From Cheilinus undulatus (Eukaryota; Chordata; Actinopteri; Labriformes; Labridae), in assembly GCF_018320785.1 (NCBI RefSeq), contig NC_054867.1:54105776-54169775 (forward strand): 64,000 bases of DNA, given 5' to 3'. The notes under the pieces were generated by a model. That model was given only the letters and a program-made list of their open reading frames with translations. It made no database searches and was not told the DNA's origin. The position numbers and the translations under genes are program-made. Below are positions 47,301 to 58,600 of the stretch, in pieces. Within the stretch, counting starts at the first letter, position 1. Each line of letters opens with the position of its first letter.

Positions 47301-50258
47301 ATTGAAAAAGGGCCACAGTTGGCCAATGAGCCACAGTTTTGATAACCCTGACATAAAATAACTATAACCAGTGTAACAGTCAAATATTGCCAATATTTTA
47401 AGACACATCCACGCGTATAATCACATCCTAACTGATGTTTATAAAGTAAATGAAGAAATCCTTCTGTTCTCTCAAACACAGAGTGGGAGTACCTTAATAA
47501 GAAGGTCACAATAAAGTTAAATGGTTAAAAGTAAACCTGTTACCTAATCTTTTCTTTACTCTCTCAGTCTGTAACAGTGCGTGCATTGTGTTGTACTCCT
47601 GACTGTAATGGTTCTCTCAACATCTCCCTCCATACGTTGCTGTCTGTCTGCGTCATATCAGACGGCTACATTAATGCAGACACGTATTGGCTCGTTAAGC
47701 AACCAAGGGGAACCACAGTATCTACGGGGGGAATTATTAAGCTAATTGATACTCGAATTTAACATTTAGACTACGGGACTTTGTGAAATCTCAAGTCCGT
47801 CCAACTCGAGTTTGAAGCCTCCTAGAGGTGAGCGGGTCCTCACACACCTCTCTCTCTCTCTCTGTGACTCTCTGGTGTGGTGAAGTAAAATAACTCGAAG
47901 CACGGATGAGTTTTCTTGATGGTCCAACATTATGTGGTACGCTACTGCCCTGTGTTGAGCTACGTGATGTTTGCTGGCGTTTTGTGCAGCTGATTTGACA
48001 TGCTGTTATAGTTTAGGAGAGCGGGGTGACTGTGAAGTGAAGTGAGGCACATGTTGCGCCACGCTTTTGTGTTCCCCTTGAACATATTCCTCAGATATAT
48101 GTTCCTGTTTCTAAAAAAACCCACAGCATTTCAGTCAAATTCCAGCCGGCCACAATGTAAATATTGACTTTTATATGCTCATGATGCGCTTAACACAGGT
48201 CATTAAAAGGGGCCTGGCCAAGAATAATTCCTGATCTTTATTTGAGGATTTACAGTAGATATTCTCATCCTGTCCTGTGCTGTCTGACATTCATTTAGCC
48301 GTCTGTGACCTCTAATATAGATATAATTGTTGTACCTGTCTGGCTCTGTCTTTCCTCTCATGTGTCTCTTCTCTCCCAGGTCAACACTGCTTTGGGTTTT
48401 AATGTGGTTTCCTCGGTAGCAGCAGTTATCGCCATCGTCCTGTACAGTTTTGATGTTATAGGAGTGCTGGATCGCTGTCAGACTTATGACTGTACGGTAA
48501 TTTCTTTAAATGATATTTATAACATCTGCAAGATAATCAAAGTTGAAATACTTAAAAACAGACATAAATGAAAAACAGCTATCATCTCTGCATGGTTCCT
48601 CTAAATTTCACACACACCTCTGGCCAAAAAGTAACACAAAACAACAACACAAAGAAAACTGAAGGAGGAATAACATCAGTGAAAAAACAGAAAAGTCAGA
48701 CAGAGAGCAGGGAAGAGGACCAGAGGAGGACAAGAAGATCCAGAATTATCATCAAGATCAACAGCTGCTGCAACCATATCAACATTTACACCATCTTCAT
48801 CTTCAACAGCATAATCATCATTACCTTCAACATCATCTTCGTCATCGTCATCATTTTAATCAGTCTCATTTAGGTGTTCAGCAGAGCTTTGTTGTCAGCC
48901 TCTTGATTATCTAAATAAAAAGAAAAAAAACTGGTTTTGGTAAATCTTTCCTAGACCTCCATCAGGTAATGAGGTGGATTACAGGTGAATCAGGATCAGC
49001 ATCTCCAAGTCTGAGGTCATGGTTTTCTGCTGTCTGTAGTGGATTAGTCCCCCTGGTGAGGAGTGAGTCAGAACCTGATGTAACGGATGTAAAGTATCTG
49101 GATGTTAGGGTTAAGTTTGTTCATTGAAAGGGTCAAATACAACGAGGATGTCTGGATGATTGCTCAGCCTATGGTTATGAGCATTCTGCCAAGTCAAACC
49201 AAGTTGTCTGTTACAGGTTCTGAGTTCGGGTTTTTCAGGGGTCCTGTTGGTGTTCCATATCTTGGAGTTTGCCGTTTCCCTCACCATCTCTGTCTTTGCC
49301 TGTAGAGCTACCTGTAACTGTATCACCCAGGTGAGTTTACACTGACAGGTACCTGGTAGGTCCACCTGTAACTGTGAATACTCAGTGCGGATGCTGAGCA
49401 TCCACACTACTGATATTCTTGTCGGCCATGTTGTTTATTATTCTTCTTCCGCTCCGGCTATCTCCTCCTTCATGCTTTGTCGTATCGACACAGTTTAAAC
49501 TTTAAAAAACTGCTATGACTTTCTCTTAAAATATAGCTATTTTCATGCTATTTTCAGCTATTTCTATGGTTTTTCAGCCATTGAACGCAATTTTCAGCTA
49601 CTTTCAGGCCAAAAACAGACATTTTCATCTATTTTATATCTACTTTCAGCTACTTTTAGGCTATTTTCATCCTTTTTTAGGCTACTTTCAGCTATTTTTA
49701 TCCTTTTTTGAGCTATTGAATTCAATTTTCAGCTATTTTTATGCTATTTTATGCTATTTCTGTGCTATTTTCAGGGAGTTTTCTGCTGTTGGATATTTTC
49801 AGCAGTTCTTCCACAATTCAGCTCTCAGCATCCCCATGCAATTTCAGCTGAAATTGCAATTTTGATCTAGTTATTCATGAAAACACTGAAAATGAAATCT
49901 GTGAGCAAACAGGAAACAAACTGATGGTTGTTCTGTGTGTGGTTGTTTGATGTTTGTTGATGTTGTGTGTCGTTGTGTAGCAACATCCCTACGTCTACTT
50001 CACGCCTGCCCAGGCTCCACCACATACTGGACCTGCCACCATGGCTGGACCTCCACAGCAGGTAGCCCCATTATTAAAATAATGGACCAAAAATGGTCAC
50101 ATGATCAGTCTCTGTGGTTCTGACTCTAGTTAAATCATCATTAACATATTCTTCTATTTGTATTTGTGGTTTTACAGATTCCCAGCTTCCCAAAACCCAC
50201 AGAGAACCAGGACCAGGTCCTCTCTGGGCTCTATGAACCTCCGGCCTACATGGGCTGA
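41321..50258 (+). CDS. MS4A-like four-transmembrane protein, copy 4 (intact, intron-expanded)
   Basis: Exons: 41321-41464, 45235-45345, 46082-46138, 48380-48496, 49217-49330, 49981-50061, 50178-50258; 234 residues. All introns are phase 0 and GT-AG. The TM layout is as in copy 3. First loop 'IIQEDTLGAF' (acidic); second loop 'VLDRCQTYDCT' with Cys137 and Cys142. Exon 5 is one codon shorter, and its end reads 'CRATCNCITQ' instead of 'CRATCNCCDNQ', removing one of the juxtamembrane Cys that may be palmitoylated. The tail ends PPAYMG. AATAAA lies at 50277. Introns are swollen: intron 1 (3,770 bases) by a MITE and a ~72-unit minisatellite, intron 3 by a ~1.9 kb element, intron 5 by a 490-base insert. 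Every splice site still looks sound. Confidence 0.88.
41697..42221. mobile_element. Complete Tc1/mariner-type MITE with TA duplication (intron 1, copy 4)
   Basis: 525 bases with inverted termini: left 'cagtgcttcacaaatgtatc', right 'ataaatttgttaagcaccg'. It is flanked by TA on both sides (41695-41696, 42222-42223). The paralogous site in copies 3 and 5 reads 'gagatctccatgtgactg' without an insert. No transposase frame. A half copy in the opposite orientation is at 32690-32988. Confidence 0.9.
43120..45140. repeat. 28-bp minisatellite, about 72 units (intron 1, copy 4)
   Basis: About 2 kb of 'cagtatttagtttacatgat' + 'agagtata', with a frequent 'gacagag' variant. It ends about 95 bases before exon 2. 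Most units are identical, which implies recent homogenisation or expansion. Confidence 0.97.
46328..48253. mobile_element. TIR element (~1.9 kb) in intron 3 of copy 4
   Basis: Left end 'gtaaatcctcaaataaag', right end 'ctttatttgaggatttac', a near-perfect inverted repeat of about 18 bases. All other copies read across the site ('cttaatcagatattctc'). The target duplication is unclear. Inside, 46533-46790 and 47100-47205 are parts of a widespread repeat beginning 'ttacctccaccaaggaggtt' and ending 'gcgctctctgagtgctt', with about 310 bases between them. No transposase is recognised. Confidence 0.7.
49381..49870. mobile_element. 490-base insert with CTATTTTCAG repeats (intron 5, copy 4)
   Basis: Paralogs read 'gtgaatatttattcatg'; here 490 bases interrupt that run. 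The insert starts 'ctcagtgcggatgctgagca', a small hairpin, and ends 'gaaattgcaattttgatcta'. The middle (49540-49760) is a degenerate ~10-12-base repeat around 'gctattttcag'. It looks like a non-autonomous DNA element; the family is not assigned. Confidence 0.55.
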
Positions 50259-50631
50259 AGAAAAGACCTGCTTTAAAATAAAACCACATGATAACAACAT
50301 GCAATGAACACAGCCATAGAGAGTTACCATCCTGTCTTCATTTAAACATAATGTTAAGAAATGGTCGACTGAGAACCAACAATGTCAACACTGATGCTGT
50401 GGCTAACCATGCTAACATTAACTGTACCATTGCTATTGTGACGTAATTATAGTTTTTGTGAATCATGCTGTAAATGTTCATATTATCATTATTACTTGTT
50501 TTACTTATAACATCTGGCAAAGGGACTGCAGATGAGGCTGACTGAATTTACATTAGTTTGAATGTTGATTAATGTACACTGTCCCATTTCAAATAATTAA
50601 AAAATGAATAAATAAATAAAACTAGAAGAAT

Positions 50632-51095
50632 GGACTGAGAGGTTACAAACCAAGAAAAACTCCACTTCTGAGAAGAGACCCCTCCAAGCTAGACTAAACT
50701 CTGCTAAGGACAACCTGGAGAAGGATTATGAAGACTGGAGGCGTGACCTTTGGTCAGATGAAACTAAACTAGAGCTCTTTGGCCACAGAGACGTTGGTGA
50801 TGTTTGGAGAAAGAAGGGAGAGGCGTATCACCCAGAGAACAGCGTCCCCACAGTGAAACATGGTGGTGGGAGGGTTATGCTGTGGGGATGCTTCAGTGAG
50901 TCTGGAACTGGAAACCTTGTCAAGGTGGAAGGATCAATGAAGACCAAGATCCATGCCAGATTTGGAGGAGCTGGAGAGATTGGCCAAAGAAGAATGGGCT
51001 GGGGTTCCTCAGGAGACTGTCAGAGACTAAAACTACAACAAACGACTGTAGGATGTTACCCAGCAAAAAGGAGACACTGCAGGCTGCTGGTCTGC
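50632..51095 (+). mobile_element. Tc1-like relic E
   Basis: Same transposase segments as relic C, including 'WSDET', '[17 protein letters not shown]' and the C-terminal tail in a shifted frame. Its 3' tail resumes at 51836-51915, after a ~740-base insertion. Confidence 0.8.
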
Positions 51096-51835
51096 TGTTG
51101 ATGATAATGATAATAATAATAATGAATTTTATATGGAGCCTTTCATGAAACTCAAAGTATTTTACAGAAACCATATTTTATTCACACCACAGTCATACCA
51201 AAATCACACATATTTCACTATTTATTTCTAAAGTCAGGTATAAATGTCTCACTGCATCACTGTGTAATGTTATACAGACTTGTGGCCACATGTATTCCAC
51301 TGTCGAGTACTATTGTCCTACATTATCATGCATGATTTGTAGAAAAATACTAAGTGTGACTTCCTACCTGCATCAGGCGTATGTCTAGAAATAGACATTC
51401 ATCTTTTACCTGAACCAGGCGTATGATCAAATATGGTCACTTCATTTTTCACACTGAAATTTTGACTACTATTACTAATCCTAAAAAAAACACACCTATC
51501 TACAATCTTAGCACAACTATTCAAGCATATGATGTGTGAGTTTCATCAACTTATCGTCTTAAGTTTTGATTTTATTGCACTTTCTGTGAGGAGGTAGGAG
51601 GAGGAATCCCTATTTCATGCTGTCCAGGGAAAGAGGGAAGTTCAAGAAGCTCTGGGGCACTGCTGATTGGTCCGAAGGCGTGATGTTACTATTTGTGACA
51701 TAGTGTAAGGTCTGCTGAGTGGCTGAGAGAAGTCACGTGATTTGACGACCTCACTGGGCCGCAAAGCGACGCCATTTTGGAAGTCCGCTGAAGTTACCAT
51801 ATATAGTCACTTACCTGATAAAGGGTTAAAAGGTC
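51096..51835. other. Insertion between Tc1 relic E and its 3' tail
   Basis: About 740 bases not found in other units. It begins with a short AAT-rich microsatellite (51102-51125) and 'gaattttatatggagccttt', and ends 'acctgataaagggtt'. No coding sequence is seen. It is probably one or two short transposable elements; the family is unknown. Confidence 0.4.
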
Positions 51836-51915
51836 TGCTTTTTTAACAGCACTTGAGAAATACATTTAAATCAATGAAACTGTCGTGGGGGGCTAATAAT
51901 TCTGTCCTCGTGTGT

Positions 51916-52668
51916 TTGTCAATGAAACCTAACTCTCCACAAACCTCACCACACGTCACTGGATGGGACACGCCCACAACAGATGTTCTGCCCTAACATG
52001 AGTCACGCTCAACTGGGAGCCAAGGGTGGATGCTGGAGGGGAAAAAGGGGAAGTTACAGCTTAGAGGACTATCCAGGAAGGTAATCATTCTCATAAAACA
52101 ACAACGAGTGTAGTCAACATTTCACAGGACCAGAGCAAACTCTTTTTCTTCTACCCTGGACTCTTTTGGAGCAGGATCAAGACTGCGAGGGGAAGTACAG
52201 GATCACTTCTCTACAGTTTTCCTGTTCTGCTTTCTTTTGGGACTGAGTTTGGAGAGTGCAGCAGGAAAGGGACTCTTATCACCACTGGTGGATTGTTTCC
52301 CTGAGGACTGCCATCTTGGGGTGGATAAGCATTCTTTCCAACTGTGGATTTTTGTTTGGGACAGAGTTGTTTTTACTCTCCAGCCACAGAGGGCTAGGAT
52401 TATTTCTAAGGATTGTGTTCAAGATTGTGGGACTATCTGAAGCCTAGTGTCTAGTGTAAATCTCTAAACTCATTTCCTAACACATTTACCAAGAGCAAAG
52501 GTTCATAGAGGAGAGCTGCTGTTAACTGATGCGTCTAATGTTGGTATTCAGCCCAAGGCTGCTGGATTGAGTGCTGCATTACTGGAAGTAGAGTAGACGT
52601 CAGTGATACAGATAGGGACCATAGCTGAGAGACAGAGAGCCTCAGTCACCAACCATCTCACCTGGACG
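51916..52668 (+). promoter_or_regulatory. Conserved 5' block of MS4A copy 5
   Basis: Homologous to the other blocks. It shares with copy 4 the short form at 'gactatctgaagcctagtgt', lacking the ~110 bases present in copies 1-3. Confidence 0.5.
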
Positions 52669-55600
52669 ATGTCATCAGCAGTTACAACCACATCAGGTGG
52701 CCTGGTGGTGGTCACCCAGGTGTTCCCGTCTAATCAACCCCAACCCCAGGACGTTCAGCAGGCGGGTCCGGGGACGCACAGGTTCATCCAGGCATACCCA
52801 CTGGCTGTCGGGGTGAGTTATTTTAGTGTTAAAACTGTTTATTTGTGAAAACTAACATTCAGGTGTTTCCTTATACTGTGTTTATTTCAGTTTGAATTTT
52901 TCTGTTAGATGTTAAAAACCCTCTAAAGTGAAATCCAAAGTTTTTCTCTGAACACTCTAGATTTGTTGGAATCTGGTTGCTGTAAACATGTGAAAACACT
53001 GAGATCTCCATGTGACTGAATTCTGGATTTAGACTGTAACAATGTTTTTCACCTCTTTCCTAGCTGGGTTTAATGTGGGCGGGGCTAATATGTGAACTGG
53101 GGATATCACCAGCCCACAGTGGGGAATGACTCCGCCCCTCTAACGCTACAATCTAAAATCACAGAGCAGTTCATCTCAGTCCAGTCTGTTGTTAGCTGAT
53201 GTCTCTGCCTTTATTGAAAGTTAACAGTCAGTTAAATGCTGATTTTTTGTTCATTGTGAGGTAAATTTACCAAATCTATCAGCCACAGTGGTCTATGGAT
53301 CACTGAAAGCATCAGAGCAGAGATTTGAGACAGAAAACAGACGTAGTCTCTTCTCTGGCACAGAGTCAGGCAGCATCTCTGATCATGAGGTCAATGTAAG
53401 GTCAAGGGGCGGGGCAAACCTCCAATCAGATAATAACATTTTTTTCAATTCTGAGAAGGTGAAATTTCTCCTGAATGGGCTTGGCTTCAGCTCATTCAAC
53501 AGACACGCCCACACCATCCTGAGCAGATTTTACCGCCTCATTTTCATAATTTTGAAGCTTCATTTTATAAACTTAGAGATGTTTTATTTGACTGAAATTT
53601 GACCTGGGGGTTCATAACAGTGAGCTGTCAAACAAGAAACCTAAATACAGATTTATTTTCACTTTACAGAGTCTTTAAAAGTCTCAGAGGCATTTAAATA
53701 AAATGATCAGAGTTTATGGTAGATGATCACATGATGGATATGTTTATAACTAGAGTCATATCAGCTGATTGGAGCAGGAAGTCTAATTAAAATCATCTTC
53801 AAAGATCATGTGACAGTCACATGATTTACTAAAGAAATCAACAACATCAGAAAAAATAGTTTTCTTTCAGAGTTTTAGTCTGTTTCATGAGCAGCTCCAC
53901 CCTCTTTGTAATAATGATCCTCTTTCTACTTTTTAAACAGTTTTTAACTTTTTTGAATAACAGTGTTTTAATACTTTGTTGTTACTTTTAAACCTTGTAG
54001 TATTTAGTTTACATGATAGAGTCTACAGTATTTAGTTTACATGATAGAGTATACAGTATTTAGTTTACATGATAGAGTATACAGTCTTTAGTTTACATGA
54101 TAGAGTAGACAGTATTTAGTTTACATGACAGAGTATACAGTATTTAGTTTACATGATAGAGTATACAGTATTTAGTTTACATGATAGAGTATACAGTATT
54201 TAGTTTACATGATAGAGTAGACAGTATTTAGTTTACATGATAGAGTATACAGTATTTAGTTTACATGATAGAGTAGACAGTATTTAGTTTACATGACAGA
54301 GTATACAGTATTTAGTTTTCATGATAGAGTATACAGTCTTTAGTTTACATGTTAGAGTATACAGTGTTTAGTTTACATGATAGAGTATAAAGTATAAAGT
54401 TTACATGATAGAGTATACAGTATTTAGTTTACATGATAGAGTATACAGTCTTTAGTTTACATGTTAGAGTATACAGTGTTTAGTTTACATGATAGAGTAT
54501 AAAGTATAAAGTTTACATGATAGAGTATACAGTATTTAGTTTACATGATAGAGTATAAAGTATAAAGTTTACATGATAGAGTATACAGTATTTAGTTTAC
54601 ATGATAGAGTATACAGTCTTTAGTTTACATGATAGAGTATACAGTATTTAGTTTACATGATAGAGTATAAAGTATAAAGTTTACATGATAGAGTATACAG
54701 TATTTAGTTTACATGATAGAGTATACAGTCTTTAGTTTACATGTTAGAGTATACAGTGTTTAGTTTACATGATAGAGTATAAAGTATAAAGTTTACATGA
54801 TAGAGTATACAGTATTTAGTTTACATGATAGAGTATAAAGTATAAAGTTTACATGATAGAGTATACAGTATTTAGTTTACATGATAGAGTATACAGTCTT
54901 TAGTTTACATGATAGAGTATACAGTATTTAGTTTACATGATAGAGTATAAAGTATAAAGTTTACATGATAGAGTATACAGTATTTAGTTTACATGATAGA
55001 GTATACAGTCTTTAGTTTACATGATAGAGTATACAGTATTTAGTTTACATGATAGAGTATACAGTCTTTAGTTTACATGATAGAGTATACAGTGTTTAGT
55101 TTACATGATAGAGTATAAAGTATAAAGTTTACATGATAGAGTATACAGTATTTAGTTTACATGATAGAGTATAAAGTATAAAGTTTACATGATAGAGTAT
55201 ACAGTATTTAGTTTACATGATAGAGTATACAGTGTTTAGTTTACATGATAGAGTATACAGTATTTAGTTTACATGATAGAGTATACAGTCTTTAGTTTAC
55301 ATGATAGAGTATACAGTGTTTAGTTTACATGATAGAGTATACAGTGTTTAGTTTACATGATAGAGTATACAGTCTTTAGTTTACATGATAGAGTATACAG
55401 TGTTTAGTTTACATGATAGAGTATACAGTATTTAGTTTACATGATAGAGTATACAGTCTTTAGTTTACATGATAGAGTATACAGTATTTAGTTTACATGA
55501 TAGAGTATACAGTCTTTAGTTTACATGATAGAGTATAAAGTATAAAGTTTACATGATAGAGTATACAGTATTTAGTTTACATGATAGAGTATACAGTGTT

Positions 55601-58600
55601 TAGTTTACATGATAGAGTATACAGTATTTAGTTTACATGATAGAGTATTGAGTATAGATTATAATTTACAGCATTTCTTTTTTCAGCTGTGCTATGAGGT
55701 ACACATTTCAAAAATATCATTAAGTCTTTTTTTCTTCTTCTTCTGTGGTGTCTACAGGCAGTTCAGATCATGATCGGCGCCTTGGTCCTCTTGTTAGGTA
55801 TTGTCATGGTGGTTCAAGATGACAATCTTGGAGGGTTCAGTGGTTTCTTTGTGTGGGGTGCCGGCATTGTGAGTACTCATTATTTTTTCCTGATAAAGTC
55901 TTAACATCTGACTAATAATTGACTAAATAAGTCATGATAAAATGACTAAATATTTGTCTTGTAATTGTTTGAATATAAAAAAATTACCAAATATCTTGAA
56001 CTAAAATATCACATATGAAATTTGTGATTTACTAAAAGTTTTATGAAATTACAAATGACATCCTCTGAGAATGTGATGAATGGAGTATACAGATATTTTA
56101 AAATTTAATTTTTTTTAAACTGTAAAAAAATACTAAAATCGTAAATTATCATTGATTAAAAAATGCCACAAATTACACATTTTAACAAAAAAAGATTAAT
56201 TTATGGTTTTTAATGATAAACATTTAACATAAAAAATGTTCAAAGATATTTCATAATTATTGAGATGGTAGGGAGAGAATTTTAATTAAAGGATTAAACA
56301 TTTAAATCAATTGCCATTTTTTTAATGTAATTTCTGAATAATTCTTTAATGTTACGTTAATTTAGGAGCAGTAAATTATTCAGGTATTGATTTCAGCTTA
56401 TTCAAATGTTCAATAAAGTTTTTGAGAGTATTTATCTGAGAGTATTTATTCTGACATATCTGACATTCATATATTTCAGAGGAATATTCTGTCTAAATAA
56501 TCATCTTTTCAACAGTCAAACTAATTCTGTGTTAAAGTTCATCGTTTATTCAATGTTGTTTTGTGTCTCATTCTCAGTACATCACTTCCGGTGCGCTCAC
56601 AGTGGCTGCTGGGAAATCTCTCAGTCGCTGTCTGGTGAGTGACTTCCTGTTGTCCAGAATCCTGTTACTTCCTGTGTGTGTTGCTGTCATGTGATTGTTA
56701 AAATCATGAGAATCAGTGTAGGTTTTCCAGCATGATTCATTTCATGTCATCTATATGAACACACTTTTTTCCATTTATTTCTGGCCTGTATCTGGCATGT
56801 CTCTCTGTCTGATTCTTAATCAGATATTCTCATCCTGTCCTGTGCTGTCTGACCTTCATTTAGCCGTCTGTGACCTCTAATATAGATATTATTGTTGTAC
56901 CTGTCTGGCTCTGTCTTCCCTCTCATGTGTCTCTTCTCTCCCAGGTCAACACTGCTTTGAGTTTCAGCGTGGTTTCCTCTGTAGCAGCATCTGTCGCCAT
57001 CTTCCTGTACAGTCTTGATGTTATAGGAGTGGTCGCTCGCTGTCGGAGATATGACTGCAGGGTAATGTCTTTAAATGATATTTATTACATCTGCAAGATA
57101 ATCAGAGCTGAAATACCTAAAAAATGTGCATAAATGAAACACAGTTATCATTTTTGCATGGTTCCTCTAAATTTCATACACACCTCTGACCAAAGTGACG
57201 AATAACACAAAACAACAACACAGAGATAACTGAAGGAACATCAGTGATAAACAGAAGAGTCAGACAGAGAGCGGGGAAAAAATGTTGATATGCTGCAACC
57301 ATATCAACATTTATAACATCTTCATCTTAAGATCATAATCATCACTACATTTAACTTAATCATCATCATCATCATCATCATCATTTTAATCAGTCTCATT
57401 TAGGTGTTCAGCAGAGCTTTGTTGTCAGCCTCTTGATTATCTGAACAGATTCTTCAGGTCAAACTGGTTTTGGTAAATCTTTCCTAGACCTTTAGTTCAC
57501 CTTTTATCTAAATATCAGAGCGTTTTGACTGCCGTCAGATCACAGACTGATCCTCTGCAGACACAGCCGCTCAACTGTCACTCTCTCCGGGCAGAGATCA
57601 GCTGATCCTCCGCCGCCCAGACAGACGCAGTATTTACAGTATCTGAAGTTAAATTAGGTTCAATCAAAGTTGCGCCTGCGCACGTGAGTCTACAGCAGCC
57701 AGAAAACGGGATACTGCGTTTACATGGCACAGTATCCCGTTTTCTTTTGGAGTTCTCCAGGTAGCAAAAACGGGTTTCTCAAAAACAGGATACTGTAATA
57801 TCCCGGTTTCTGCAGGTGTATACATGAACAATAGGGGTATAACAATTCATCTATTACATCGATGTATTTATAAACTATGATCCAACTACATCGATCTGTG
57901 CTTGGCAAGTTGGCCTTTTGGATGACATTTATCGATCTAACATCGTTTTAAAAGGTAATCAATCGATTGTATTGATACTAGGAAATAACGCATTGGACTT
58001 TATATGGATGTGTGTGTGTGTGTGTGTGTGTGTTTTTTTAGCACTTTTAATGATGAAGACGTTACTCGATTCAGTCTTCGTGTCTGTGACGTCATCGCCA
58101 CGTGCCAGCAGACAACATAGCTTTGCAGAAGCCTCAGGCCTCGCCAGCATGTTTAGTCAGAGACTAGGCCAAAACTCAGCTTGGGCGAAAAACGTCACGG
58201 CAACAATTGCCCTATTAATATTGTATTATTTCTATGTTGAAAAACAACAGAAAAAGTAAGTTAACATACTGTTAACTCAACCTGAATAGATGTTGGTTGC
58301 ATGTTACTTTTGATATTAATATTGTATTATTTTTATGTTGAAAAACAAAAGCAGAAGTAGCAGGTAAACCTACTGTTGAAATGCTGGTTGCACTTCCTGT
58401 ACTTTTATTGAAAATTTATTAATGAGAGCAGAAAAGGTTAACTTCCTGCTAATTCAACCTGAAGTGTTGGTTGCACTTTATTCAAATAAAATGTGAACGT
58501 ATTTGCCATCAATCGTTGTTTACTTGTTTGTTTATATATCATAATTAATTTATACCTGATTCCCTTTCAAGAAACAACAGGAATCTAGGAAACTTCACCT

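Noticed and set aside
57918-58259. 113-codon frame with a Cys/Val-alternating run
   Set aside because: It lies within a non-autonomous hAT element, and the run comes from a (TG)n microsatellite.
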